A stretch of 64,000 nt of DNA from Aedoeadaptatus coxii (GTDB lineage Bacteria; Bacillota; Clostridia; Tissierellales; Peptoniphilaceae), in contig NZ_KQ960157.1 in NCBI RefSeq assembly GCF_001553115.1, forward strand, positions 62,001 through 126,000. The letters are read 5' to 3'. Of the stretch, positions 1 to 8,112 are shown piece after piece (position 1 is the stretch's first letter; each line of letters begins with the position of its first letter). The notes under the pieces are model-generated. The model ran no database searches and was not told where the DNA came from. It saw only the letters and a list, made by a program, of their open reading frames with translations. The translations under genes and the position numbers were made by a program.

Positions 1-2
1 AA

Positions 3-503
3 GATCACTTTACCGACGAGGAGTGGAACAAAATTTACGGCGATCTGGCGGAATATGGTTTGGATCTCATCGGCGAATGTCCGGACTGGAAAGATTACGT
101 GCCGGAAAAGGAAACCGCAGATAGCGACGCCGGGAAATTGCAGTTTGAAACCGGGTCTTTGACGGCGAAAGAGGCCGTGCAAATTTTTAGAACCTTGGAT
201 GCGGAGCTTACTTTTATCGACAAAGAGGACATCGTCCGCTACTATTCCGAAGGGGACGATAAAATCTTTCCTCGGCCGAAATCCTGTTTGGGACGCGATG
301 TTGCATCATGCCATCCTCCCAAAATTGTTCCCATTGTAAAAAATCTTCTCGACGATTTTAAAAATAAGAAGCGGGATCGACTCGTCATGTGCCGAAAAAT
401 TAAAAATCGAGATATTTTGGTAAAATACCTTGCCGTCTATGACGATGGCGACTACATTGGCACTTTGGAAACCGTCGAAGATATTAGCGATTATAAAAAT
501 TAA
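3..503 (+). CDS. DUF438/PAS domain protein, 3' part
   Basis: The reading frame is open from the window edge, so the true start lies upstream. The visible 166 residues resemble the C-terminal PAS-like part of DUF438 proteins, which usually carry DUF438, a hemerythrin-like HHE domain and this PAS module. The family signature is seen as a T-x-D-x-x-L-T-F-I-D-K-E-D stretch, then R-Y-Y-S, then G-R-D-V-x-x-C-H-P-P, and near the end Y-I-G-T-L-E-T-V-E-D-I. Such proteins are thought to sense small molecules, metal or redox state in anaerobes, but no ligand can be read from this part. Two terminator hairpins follow the stop codon. The family call is good; the function is unknown. Confidence 0.75.
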   Translation, partial: DHFTDEEWNKIYGDLAEYGLDLIGECPDWKDYVPEKETADSDAGKLQFETGSLTAKEAVQIFRTLDAELTFIDKEDIVRYYSEGDDKIFPRPKSCLGRDVASCHPPKIVPIVKNLLDDFKNKKRDRLVMCRKIKNRDILVKYLAVYDDGDYIGTLETVEDISDYKN

Positions 504-504
504 A

Positions 505-558
505 AAAGCAGGCCGACGCCTGCTTTCCACAAGAGATCCTCTCGAGGGATCTCTTTTT
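505..558. terminator. Double hairpin terminator between convergent genes
   Basis: Two hairpins lie back to back. The first has 9-bp arms at 505-513 and 518-526 with a CGAC loop and an A-run on its left, so it can stop minus-strand transcripts. The second has arms at 531-539 and 547-555 and ends in a T-run, so it stops plus-strand transcripts. It touches the stop codon of the minus-strand CoA-transferase gene. Confidence 0.8.
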
Positions 559-2107
559 ATGCTCTTAAATTCATAACCTCATCTTTAAAAATACGGGGAT
601 CCATTTCGATCATATGCTCACTTACGAGGGGCGTAAAGCCCATTTGATCCAAAATATCGCGTTGAAGATCGATTCCCGGTGCGATTTCTGTAATCATCAG
701 CCCCTTTTCCGTGGGCTTCATGACGCAGCGATCGGTGATAAAGGTAATGTCCTGCCCGTTCTTTAAACCGTAGGCGGCGTTAAAGGTCGTTTGGCCGATG
801 GAAGGGATGAATTTCTTTTGGGATCCCTCCTGCTCGATGACGAGTTTTCCGTCCTGCACCGATTCTTTTAAACCGCCTGCCGTTAGGGTGCCTACGAAAA
901 ATACCCGATTCGTGGGCTGAGAAATATCGATAAAGCCGCCGCAGCCGGCGAAGCGCCCGCCGAAATGGCTCACATTAATGTCGCCCATGGGGTTCACTTC
1001 GGCGAAACCTAAGAAGGCGCAGTCCAAACCGCCGCCGTTATAAAAATCAAACATTTGGTTCATAGGCAAATTGGCATCGGCATTCAGAGCCGATCCGAAG
1101 TTCGCGCCCCCTAAGGGAATGCCGCCTAAAATGCCGCATTCCAACGTCAAGGTAATCTCCTCGCCCATGCCCTCTTCGTTGGCGACGATGCCCACTACTT
1201 CGGGCACGCCGTAGCCTAAATTCACCACATCTCCCGGATGAATTTCCATGGCCGCGCGGCGGGCGATGATCTTTCGCTCGTTTAAGGGAAATTGGCTTTC
1301 GGGCTCGGCCGACACCTTTACGTGGCCGGCAATGGCCGGATCGTAGTAATTCGCCACCGTTTGGCGATGGGTCTTTTCAGGGTCATCACATAAAACGACG
1401 TAATCTACCAAAATTCCCGGAATCACCACGTCGTTTCGATCCAAGGATTTGGAATCTGCCAAGTATTTTACCTGAACGATCACTTTGCCGCCACAAGCCT
1501 TCGCCGCCATGGCGATTTCACGGGCGTCGATCATATTGGATTCTTCCTCCATGGTAATATTGCCCTTTTCATCAGCGGTGGTGCCGCGAATAATGGCCAC
1601 GTCCAGGGAGGGCGCCTTATAAAATAAATACTCTTCCCCTGCCACTTCCGTCAGTTCCACCAAATCTTCCGTGGTAATATCGGTAAGTTTTCCGCCGCCC
1701 CGGCGGGGATCGCAGAAAGTATGGAGACCGATAGTGGTGAGCACGCCCTTTTGCCCGGCGGAAAGCGCCCTGTACATTTTCGACAAAACCCCTTGGGGAA
1801 AATTATACGCCTCGATACTGTGATCCAACGCCTGAGCTTCCAATCTGCGGTTTCGCGCAAAGTGCCCGGTCATGTAGCGCTTCACCATGCCCGGATGGGA
1901 AATTTCCATAATGCCCTCGTCGCCGTTATTTCCCGTACCCGCTGCCTGGAGAAGAGTCATATTCCGCGGCGCGCCCTCTTCCAAAAATCGCTCGCCGATA
2001 GCGCGCAAAATCGCGCTGGGCGTCGTGGCGAGCAAAAAACCGCTCACGGCAAGAGTGTCGCCATCTTCAATAAGTCGGGCAGCTTCCGCCGCCGTGATTC
2101 TATTCAT
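557..2107 (-). CDS. Acyl-CoA:acetate/3-ketoacid CoA-transferase, copy 2
   Basis: A 516-residue fused alpha/beta family I CoA-transferase of the propionate CoA-transferase/YdiF type, about the usual length. It should move CoA between an acyl-CoA and a free carboxylate through a glutamyl-CoA thioester. The expected catalytic Glu is at about residue 323 in T-L-E-C-G-I-L-G-G, and the N-terminal half has the expected V-S-G-F and G-N-N motifs. An upstream in-frame start exists, but the ATG at 2107 has GGAGG five bases away, so that start was chosen. It is strongly similar along its whole length to the gene at 3460-5019. A terminator lies between it and the upstream maoC-like gene, so it may be expressed separately. 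The substrate is not known. Confidence 0.88.
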   Translation of the reverse strand: MNRITAAEAARLIEDGDTLAVSGFLLATTPSAILRAIGERFLEEGAPRNMTLLQAAGTGNNGDEGIMEISHPGMVKRYMTGHFARNRRLEAQALDHSIEAYNFPQGVLSKMYRALSAGQKGVLTTIGLHTFCDPRRGGGKLTDITTEDLVELTEVAGEEYLFYKAPSLDVAIIRGTTADEKGNITMEEESNMIDAREIAMAAKACGGKVIVQVKYLADSKSLDRNDVVIPGILVDYVVLCDDPEKTHRQTVANYYDPAIAGHVKVSAEPESQFPLNERKIIARRAAMEIHPGDVVNLGYGVPEVVGIVANEEGMGEEITLTLECGILGGIPLGGANFGSALNADANLPMNQMFDFYNGGGLDCAFLGFAEVNPMGDINVSHFGGRFAGCGGFIDISQPTNRVFFVGTLTAGGLKESVQDGKLVIEQEGSQKKFIPSIGQTTFNAAYGLKNGQDITFITDRCVMKPTEKGLMITEIAPGIDLQRDILDQMGFTPLVSEHMIEMDPRIFKDEVMNLRA

Positions 2108-2193
2108 AAAACCTCCGCTCCGTGTCATTTTGTATATTTAATCATTTTTAGTTTAACGGATAGAGGGAAAAAGTCAATTCGCAAATCGCGGAC

Positions 2194-2222
2194 AAAAAAA
2201 GATGCCGGCAATGCCGACATCT
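2194..2222 (-). terminator. Intrinsic terminator between maoC-like gene and second CoA-transferase
   Basis: On the minus strand a 10-bp stem (2213-2222 with 2200-2209, one G-U pair) with a 3-base loop is followed by seven Ts. It splits the otherwise continuous leftward operon, so the last gene is either weakly read through or has its own promoter in 2108-2193. Confidence 0.8.
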
Positions 2223-2240
2223 GCTGTGACCAACTATATG

Positions 2241-2696
2241 CTATTCTTTCGCCTTCATCATAATCGTCCAAGGCGATTCCGTCACCAAAACGCCGTCTTG
2301 ATTGACGAGGCGCGCTTCGAAATTGACGATGCCTTTTCCCGGTTTCGACGAGTGTTTCACCTCTACCGGTTCCACTTCCAAATGGACCGTATCGCCGATG
2401 CGAAGAGGGCTCTTGTAACGAATAGTAAGTTCCAAAAAGGCGATGGTGGTGCCGTCGAATATGCCGAGCATATTGGAAAGGCCCGTCATAATCGAGGCGC
2501 CGAGCATGCCGTGAGCGACCCGTTCTTTAAAGGGGCCGGTTTTGGCAAACTCGTCATTGGTGTGCAATACATTGAAGTCTCCGGAAAGGCCGGCGAAGTT
2601 GACCACGTCCGCCTCGGTAATGGTTCTGCCTTGTGAAATGTAGACTTTACCGACTTCAAATTCTTCTAAATATAATCCTTTAGGTTCGTAACTCAT
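2241..2696 (-). CDS. MaoC-family (R)-specific enoyl-CoA hydratase-like protein
   Basis: A 151-residue single hot-dog-fold protein. The MaoC hydratase motif is present: G-D-F-N-V-L-H at 39-45 (catalytic pair D40 and H45) followed by A-H-G-M around residue 61. Members hydrate trans-2-enoyl-CoA to (R)-3-hydroxyacyl-CoA. It lies 8 bases downstream of the crotonase gene and has GGAGGAG before its ATG. A crotonase and a MaoC hydratase in one operon suggests interconversion of (S)- and (R)-3-hydroxyacyl-CoA through the enoyl-CoA; that is inference. Thioesterase-like members of the fold are the main alternative. Confidence 0.8.
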   Translation of the reverse strand: MSYEPKGLYLEEFEVGKVYISQGRTITEADVVNFAGLSGDFNVLHTNDEFAKTGPFKERVAHGMLGASIMTGLSNMLGIFDGTTIAFLELTIRYKSPLRIGDTVHLEVEPVEVKHSSKPGKGIVNFEARLVNQDGVLVTESPWTIMMKAKE

Positions 2697-2704
2697 AGCT
2701 CCTC

Positions 2705-3463
2705 CTATTCAAAATGGGCGCGGCGCTTTTCGCGAAAAGCCGCCATTCCCTCGATTTGATCCGGCGTGCCGAAAATCGTGGCGTTCATGGCGTTTTCGAG
2801 AGCGATTCCGCCATCCAATGTCATGTCAAGCCCTAGGTCCACCATTTCCTTTGCCATGCCGACGGCGGTCTTGGAATTTTTCGCAATGGATTTCGCCAGT
2901 TCCACGGCACGATCCATAACATCCTCCGGCGACACGACGTCGAGAACGAGGCCGAATTCTTTTGCCTTGTGAGCGTCGATGACCTCTCCCGTCATCAGCA
3001 TATACATGGCGTTCATACGCCCGATGGCGCGGGGCAAACGCTGGGTTCCGGAAAATCCGGGGGTAATGCCCAGTGTCACTTCGGGAAATGCCATTTTCGC
3101 TTTTTCCGATGCGATGCGAAGGTCGCAAGCCAGGGCGAATTCCATGCCGCCGCCGAAAGCGTAGCCGTTAATGGCGGCGATAGTGGTAATCTTCATGGTT
3201 TCGATGCGACGGAAGAGATCTTGTCCTTTTTTGGAAAAAGATGCCACTTCCATGCCCCGCAAATACTCCATTTCCTTGGTGTCGGCGCCGGCGATAAAAG
3301 CCTTCCCCGCTCCCGTAAAGATGACGACACGAACATCCTCTTTCTCAATGCGATCGATTGCGTTTTTAAGAGCGTCCAACATATCGCTGTTGAGAGCATT
3401 CATCGCTTCCGGCCGATTAAAGATTACAGTAGCGATGCGCTCTTCGATTTTTAAATCGATCAT
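2705..3463 (-). CDS. Enoyl-CoA hydratase/isomerase (crotonase family)
   Basis: A 252-residue crotonase, the usual length for a monofunctional short-chain enoyl-CoA hydratase. Both catalytic glutamates of true hydratases are at their expected places: E108 in G-G-G-M-E-F-A and E128 in F-P-E-V-T-L-G. The CoA/oxyanion-hole motif A-G-A-D-T-K-E-M is at about 58-65. It likely forms (S)-3-hydroxyacyl-CoA from trans-2-enoyl-CoA, with crotonyl-CoA as the likely chain length. Its ATG overlaps the TGA of the upstream CoA-transferase (ATGA), which suggests translational coupling. No dehydrogenase is encoded nearby, so the next oxidative step must be elsewhere. Confidence 0.9.
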   Translation of the reverse strand: MIDLKIEERIATVIFNRPEAMNALNSDMLDALKNAIDRIEKEDVRVVIFTGAGKAFIAGADTKEMEYLRGMEVASFSKKGQDLFRRIETMKITTIAAINGYAFGGGMEFALACDLRIASEKAKMAFPEVTLGITPGFSGTQRLPRAIGRMNAMYMLMTGEVIDAHKAKEFGLVLDVVSPEDVMDRAVELAKSIAKNSKTAVGMAKEMVDLGLDMTLDGGIALENAMNATIFGTPDQIEGMAAFREKRRAHFE

Positions 3464-5019
3464 GCAAATCGTCCCTTCAAATCCATGAGCTTGTCCTCAA
3501 AAATGGAAAGGTCCATGGTCTTTACGTCGTCGGCTACGATGGGATCAAATTCCATTTGGTCGATAATATCTTTTAAAATGTCCACGCCCGGCGCCACTTC
3601 CGTAATGACGAGACCTTTTTCCGACGGTTTCATGACGCAGCGGTCGGTGATGAAAGTGACGTTTTGTCCGTTTTCCAAGCCGTAATCGGCGCTGTAAGTG
3701 ATTTGATCCAAAGATTTTAAGAATTTTTTGCGCTTACCTTCCTGCTCGATGACGAGTTTCCCGTCTTCCACACGTTCTTTTAAGCCGCCGGCCGTCAGGG
3801 TGCCGCAGAAATAAATATTCTCAGTGGATTGGGAGATGTCGATAAAGCCGCCGCAACCGGCAATGCGATCGCCGAATTTGCTGACGTTAATGTCGCCCTT
3901 GCTGTTAACCTCGGCGAAGCCTAAGAAGGCGCAGTCCAATCCGCCGCCGTTGTAGAAGTCGAATTGTTGATTCATAGGCAGGCCCACCATGGCGTTGACC
4001 GCCGAACCGAAGTTGGCGCCGCCTAAGGGAATGCCGCCGATCATGCCGTCTTCCAACGTCAGGATAATTTCATCGCCGAAGCCCTCTTCGTTGGCGACGA
4101 TACCGACGACTTCGGGAATGCCGATGCCCAGGTTCACAACATCTCCCGGATGAAGTTCCATGGCGGCGCGACGGGCGATAACCTTCCGTTCATTTAAGGG
4201 GAAGCTTGCGCTTTGTTCCATTATGACGCGGCGTTGGCCTGCAATGGCCGGGTCGTAAAAGTTTGCCGGCGTTTGGCGATGTTTCGTTTCCGGCTGTTCA
4301 CTCAAGACGACGTAATCCACGAAAATACCGGGGATAATGACGTCGTTGCGATTAATGGATTTGGAATCGGCCAGGTATTTTACCTGAACGATGACCTTGC
4401 CGCCGTTTGCCTTTGCCGCCATGGCGATTTCCCGGGCGTCGACAACGGATGCTTCCTCTTCCAGGGTAATATTGCCCTGCTCGTCGGCGGTGGTACCGCG
4501 AATAATGGCCACGTCGATATGAGGCGCTTTGTAATAAAGGAATTCTTCGCCGCCCACTTCCAGAAGTTCGACTAAATCTTCTTTTGCGGCGGAATTAATT
4601 TTTCCGCCTTCCAAACGAGGGTCGCAGAAAGTTTTCAGTCCGACTTTTGTAATGTCGCCGTTAAAACCGGAGGCGATGTTGCGGTACATTTTCGATACGA
4701 CCCCTTGAGGGAAATTGTACGCTTCCACTTCGTTGGCATTGGCTTGATCGATGAGCCGTTGATTGTTGGCAAAGTGGCCGGTGATATAGCGCTTAATCAT
4801 GCCGGGATGGGAAATTTCATAAATCCCTTCGTCTTTATTATTGCCGATGCCGGCTGCTTGAAGGACCGTTAAATTTTTCGGGCTTCCCTCTTCCAAAAAG
4901 CGTTCGCCAATGGCGGTTAAAATTTCAGAAGGTGTGGTTTGAAGTAAAAATCCCGATACAATCAGGCCGTCCCCGTCTTGGACGAGTTCCGCCGCTTGTT
5001 TTGCATTAATACGTTTCAT
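3460..5019 (-). CDS. Acyl-CoA:acetate/3-ketoacid CoA-transferase, copy 1
   Basis: A 519-residue propionate-CoA-transferase-type enzyme, the closest relative in the window of the copy at 557-2107. The catalytic Glu is at about 323 in T-L-E-D-G-M-I-G-G. Copy 2 has Cys in place of the Asp after this Glu, so the active sites differ slightly. The start is the ATG at 5019 with AAAGG seven bases upstream; a TTG six bases further up is less likely. It is the second gene of the operon, behind the permease, and overlaps the crotonase start by 4 bases. It probably activates the imported acid with CoA from acetyl-CoA or a similar donor. The exact acid is unknown. Confidence 0.88.
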   Translation of the reverse strand: MKRINAKQAAELVQDGDGLIVSGFLLQTTPSEILTAIGERFLEEGSPKNLTVLQAAGIGNNKDEGIYEISHPGMIKRYITGHFANNQRLIDQANANEVEAYNFPQGVVSKMYRNIASGFNGDITKVGLKTFCDPRLEGGKINSAAKEDLVELLEVGGEEFLYYKAPHIDVAIIRGTTADEQGNITLEEEASVVDAREIAMAAKANGGKVIVQVKYLADSKSINRNDVIIPGIFVDYVVLSEQPETKHRQTPANFYDPAIAGQRRVIMEQSASFPLNERKVIARRAAMELHPGDVVNLGIGIPEVVGIVANEEGFGDEIILTLEDGMIGGIPLGGANFGSAVNAMVGLPMNQQFDFYNGGGLDCAFLGFAEVNSKGDINVSKFGDRIAGCGGFIDISQSTENIYFCGTLTAGGLKERVEDGKLVIEQEGKRKKFLKSLDQITYSADYGLENGQNVTFITDRCVMKPSEKGLVITEVAPGVDILKDIIDQMEFDPIVADDVKTMDLSIFEDKLMDLKGRFA

Positions 5020-5047
5020 AATCAATCCTTTCCATATTCCAAGACGA

Positions 5048-6364
5048 TTAAATAATGCCCATGAGACCGAGGCAAAGCGCCGTGATCAAACCGAAGAACG
5101 GTACGATACAGGTGGCGATGAAAATGCCCGGGTAGCCTTCTTTAAAGGAAAGACCCGCTACCATTAAGAAAGTAACATTAGGGCCTGCGTGAGGCAGAGA
5201 GTCTAAAACGCCGGCTGCAATAGCGCAGACGCGGTGTAGAAGTTGAGGTTCGATGCCCATGTTTAAGAAGTTTTGGCTCATAGAGTCCATGAAAATCGTA
5301 ATCCCCGCCGAAGAAGAACCTGTAATCCCCGCAATAATATTGACCGCAAGGGCCGCCGAAATCAGGGGATTAAATGCGAGGCCTGTGGCGAAGCTTACGA
5401 AGGCTTGGAATGCGGGCACGAGGCGAATGGCGCCGCCGAAGCCGACGATGGACGATGTGTTGACGAGGGCGTTGATGGAACCTTCACTGGCCATACGAAC
5501 CGATGCCTTGGGATCATCGAGGCGTTTGTAGAAAAGAAGATAGGTTACGATGGCGCCTGCTAAAAGAGCGATGACCACAGAATAAATAGGGTCGATGTCG
5601 ATGCCCGCAAAGCGTACACCTAAAATCGTAGCGACGATGACGATAATGGGGATAATGGACAGGCCGAAAGCAGGTAAGTTTTCCATTTGTTCGGCGGAAA
5701 TGCCGATTAATTTATCTTTTTCGCCCAGTTCAAACTTTTCGCCGTTAGCCTTCAACTTCTTAATGTAAGCGTTGAAAATAATAACACCTACGGTAAACAT
5801 GACGATGGAAGCGCCGATGCCCACGAGGGGTGCGGCTGTCGTCGTCGTGCCCAAATATTTCGTGGGGATAATGTTCGTAAGAGCCGGAGAGCCGGGAAGG
5901 GCCGTCATGGTAAAAGAACCTGCGCCCAGCATAATGGCTCCGGGGATCACGCGCTTCGGAATATCCGCTTCCTGGAAGAGAATAAGCGCAATGGGATAAA
6001 TCGAGAAGACGATGACGAAGACGGAAACGCCGCCGTACGATAAGATAACCGACGATAAGACGACGATTAAAAAAGCGTGTTTCGCACCGAATGTATCGGT
6101 GAGCTTTTTTGCAATGGCACTTGCCGCGCCGGATTTCGATAAGAGCTCGCCTACCAGTGAGCCCAGTAAGAACATAATGAGATAGCTTGCGATAAATCCG
6201 GTCATGGCAGGGGCATAACCCTTCATAAAACCGGGCCAAATATCAAATCGGTTGGTAACAAAAATAACTAGTGCTGCAAATAAGGACACCGGCAATGCGT
6301 GATAGCCTTTAAAGACCAGGACGATAAGCACAGCCAATGCCAGTAATAAGCCAATAACTCCCAT
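5048..6364 (-). CDS. GntP-family permease
   Basis: A 438-residue integral membrane protein with about 12 hydrophobic segments. It resembles GntP/ion-transporter permeases, including the S-Y-G-G-V-S-V-F-V motif near residue 109 and the P-G-S-P-A-L motif near 157. Family members carry gluconate or short hydroxy acids such as 3-hydroxybutyrate. It is first in the leftward operon with CoA-transferase, crotonase and MaoC genes, which favours a short-chain hydroxy or fatty acid over a sugar acid; that is inference from neighbours. AAAGGAG precedes the ATG. A divergent LysR gene probably controls it. Confidence 0.8.
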   Translation of the reverse strand: MGVIGLLLALAVLIVLVFKGYHALPVSLFAALVIFVTNRFDIWPGFMKGYAPAMTGFIASYLIMFLLGSLVGELLSKSGAASAIAKKLTDTFGAKHAFLIVVLSSVILSYGGVSVFVIVFSIYPIALILFQEADIPKRVIPGAIMLGAGSFTMTALPGSPALTNIIPTKYLGTTTTAAPLVGIGASIVMFTVGVIIFNAYIKKLKANGEKFELGEKDKLIGISAEQMENLPAFGLSIIPIIVIVATILGVRFAGIDIDPIYSVVIALLAGAIVTYLLFYKRLDDPKASVRMASEGSINALVNTSSIVGFGGAIRLVPAFQAFVSFATGLAFNPLISAALAVNIIAGITGSSSAGITIFMDSMSQNFLNMGIEPQLLHRVCAIAAGVLDSLPHAGPNVTFLMVAGLSFKEGYPGIFIATCIVPFFGLITALCLGLMGII

Positions 6365-6540
6365 TTTGCACTCCTTTCATAGATTAAGGGTATAGACTAA
6401 ACTAGCGAACCATTTAAACGATTTTTTTCTAACAATCGGAATAAAAAAAATAGATTCCTTCAAATATGTTGTAATAATTTACTCCCATTGCCCTTCGTTC
6501 TGTAAATATCTTATCAAGCTTTACTCGTTATTAAAAAGAC

Positions 6541-6573
6541 GAAAATGTAATCATTTTCATAACTTAAAGTTAT
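6541..6573. promoter_or_regulatory. Two adjacent palindromes, likely LysR operator
   Basis: GAAAATG-TAAT-CATTTTC at 6541-6558 is directly followed by ATAACTT-A-AAGTTAT at 6559-6573. The second contains the T-N11-A pattern typical of LysR-type sites. Both lie between the divergent permease and LysR genes. A TATAAT at 6576-6581 with a ribosome site just after it looks like the LysR -10 box, so the palindromes would sit over the -35 region and allow autoregulation. Confidence 0.6.
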
Positions 6574-6599
6574 CGTATAATAGAATGTAAGGAGGGCCT

Positions 6600-7514
6600 A
6601 TGATCGACCTACAAAAAATCATCTACTTTATCGCCGTCGTGGAAAATAATTTTAATATTACCAAGGCGGCCCAAGAGCTTTATATTTCTCAACCGGCGCT
6701 GAGCAACGCCATACGCGCCATGGAAAAAGAAGAGGGCGTCGCCCTTTTTATTAAAAACAAAGGCCGCTACACGGATCTGACCCCCGGCGGACGCTATTTA
6801 TATGAAGAGGGCAAGCTCCTTCTTCGTCGCCACGAAAAAATAATCCGTCAACTCCATCGCATCGGGAATCACTTTGCGCGCACCGTCAACATTGCGGCGC
6901 CTCCCTTTTTGTTGCGCAGCTATTTGGCATCCATTCTATTTTTCCTTCACGAACGTTTTCCCGGAGTAGAATTCATTTTTTCCGAAACGGATCAGGAAGG
7001 ATTAAAAGAAAGCCTACTGAATCAGTCAGTCGATCTGGGACTTATGACCGAACCGAACGATTACAATAATGTGGGAATTTCCAAAATCCCCGTAGATCAC
7101 TCAAAATTTGCCGCCATTCTCTCCAAAAGCCACCCGCTGGCCAAGAGAGAATACCTCGATTGGGAAGACATCGTCCACTATCCCCTGTCCGTTCCCGGCG
7201 ATAAGTTCTCCACATACTACCTCATCCAAAATGCCATTCATTCCAGAGGACTCGAAGCCCACGTAGCCCTCGCCGGATCCGTTTGGGATTTTCAGGTAAC
7301 GACCCTTATCGGCACCGATTACATCAGCCTTATGCCCGAACGCATTCGCCATTATTTTACGAAAGACATGGTAAGAAATTTAACCATGGTTCCCGTACGC
7401 GAATCCGTAGATTGGACAGTGGTATGTTGCGAAAATATTGCCGTCGAAAATCCGCCTATTATAAAAGAAATAAAGCGCTTTATCATCGACAAAATTCAAG
7501 ATATGGAGGAATAG
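6600..7514 (+). CDS. LysR-family transcriptional regulator
   Basis: A 304-residue LysR-type regulator of normal length. The N-terminal winged helix-turn-helix is clear (A-A-x-x-L-Y-I-S-Q-P-A-L-S-N-A-I-R at about 23-39), followed by a periplasmic-binding-like effector domain from about residue 90. The gene diverges from the permease/CoA-transferase operon, the classic arrangement for a LysR activator of its neighbour. Its effector could be the imported acid or its CoA ester (inference). AAGGAGG precedes the ATG. A terminator follows the stop. Confidence 0.9.
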   Translation: MIDLQKIIYFIAVVENNFNITKAAQELYISQPALSNAIRAMEKEEGVALFIKNKGRYTDLTPGGRYLYEEGKLLLRRHEKIIRQLHRIGNHFARTVNIAAPPFLLRSYLASILFFLHERFPGVEFIFSETDQEGLKESLLNQSVDLGLMTEPNDYNNVGISKIPVDHSKFAAILSKSHPLAKREYLDWEDIVHYPLSVPGDKFSTYYLIQNAIHSRGLEAHVALAGSVWDFQVTTLIGTDYISLMPERIRHYFTKDMVRNLTMVPVRESVDWTVVCCENIAVENPPIIKEIKRFIIDKIQDMEE

Positions 7515-7515
7515 A

Positions 7516-7540
7516 AAAAGAGCCCGTAGTGGGCTCTTTT
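7516..7540 (+). terminator. Terminator after LysR gene
   Basis: A perfect 10-bp stem (7516-7525 with 7531-7540), 5-base loop and a terminal T-run directly after the LysR stop codon. The A-run on the left lets it also stop minus-strand transcripts from the SdpI-like gene. Confidence 0.85.
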
Positions 7541-7585
7541 CAAAGGAATTATTCTGAATTTCCGTACACATTATGTCGGCGATTA

Positions 7586-7978
7586 CTACTTCTCTCCGTC
7601 TCTATCTATCCGTCGTGCGCCTTTTGCATCGAAGGTGCGGCGCAGATCTATTTCCGTGGCGGCGATGGTGGCCAAGAGCACGGCGGTTTCAAAGGCGGTA
7701 TAGTAACCCATCCATTCCCCGCCCCTTGGATGGCGAAGAACGAGGATCAAAACCATTAATGTAAAAAGGGCGAGAATTCTTCCCCCTATTCGCCACCGCT
7801 TGGCGCAGGCGGCCTGTGCATAGTTCCATGTATCCTGATTGATCATGGACATGGCGGTGCGGTATCCGTAGGCTGCGTTAATTGTTTTCGGCGAATGATC
7901 TCTCATGATGCGGCCGAAACAGATCATGATCCCCGGAATTAAAAACACGGAAAAGGCCATAAGAACACGAAAACCCAT
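7586..7978 (-). CDS. SdpI/YhfL-family membrane protein
   Basis: A 130-residue protein with hydrophobic segments at about 5-23, 66-82 and 90-107. The SdpI-family signature is visible as G-Y-R-T-A-M-S-M-I-N-Q-D-T-W at 38-51, followed by an N-Y-A-Q stretch. In Bacillus subtilis, SdpI is both an immunity protein and a signalling partner for the SdpC toxin, but many members are uncharacterised. No toxin or ArsR-type autorepressor is adjacent, so no immunity role can be assigned here. It stands alone between two terminators. Confidence 0.72.
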   Translation of the reverse strand: MGFRVLMAFSVFLIPGIMICFGRIMRDHSPKTINAAYGYRTAMSMINQDTWNYAQAACAKRWRIGGRILALFTLMVLILVLRHPRGGEWMGYYTAFETAVLLATIAATEIDLRRTFDAKGARRIDRDGEK

Positions 7979-8086
7979 AGACGCTCCCCTCTCTTAAACA
8001 TTTTTCCAAGCACATTTTAGTGGCATCGAATGGTCGCGTCAAGTGGACCTCGGCAGTGAATCCTCTAGCTTGCCAATTCAAGACAC

Positions 8087-8112
8087 AAAAAAACCTGCTC
8101 TTCAGCAGGTTT
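8087..8112 (-). terminator. Terminator after yjjI-yjjW operon
   Basis: Perfect 9-bp stem (8092-8100 with 8104-8112), 4-base loop and a T-run on the minus strand. It overlaps the stop codon of the activase gene. Confidence 0.85.

Noticed and set aside
1721-2263. Plus-strand frame of 180 codons opposite the second CoA-transferase
   Set aside because: Shadow of a well-conserved minus-strand enzyme; no family features or ribosome site.
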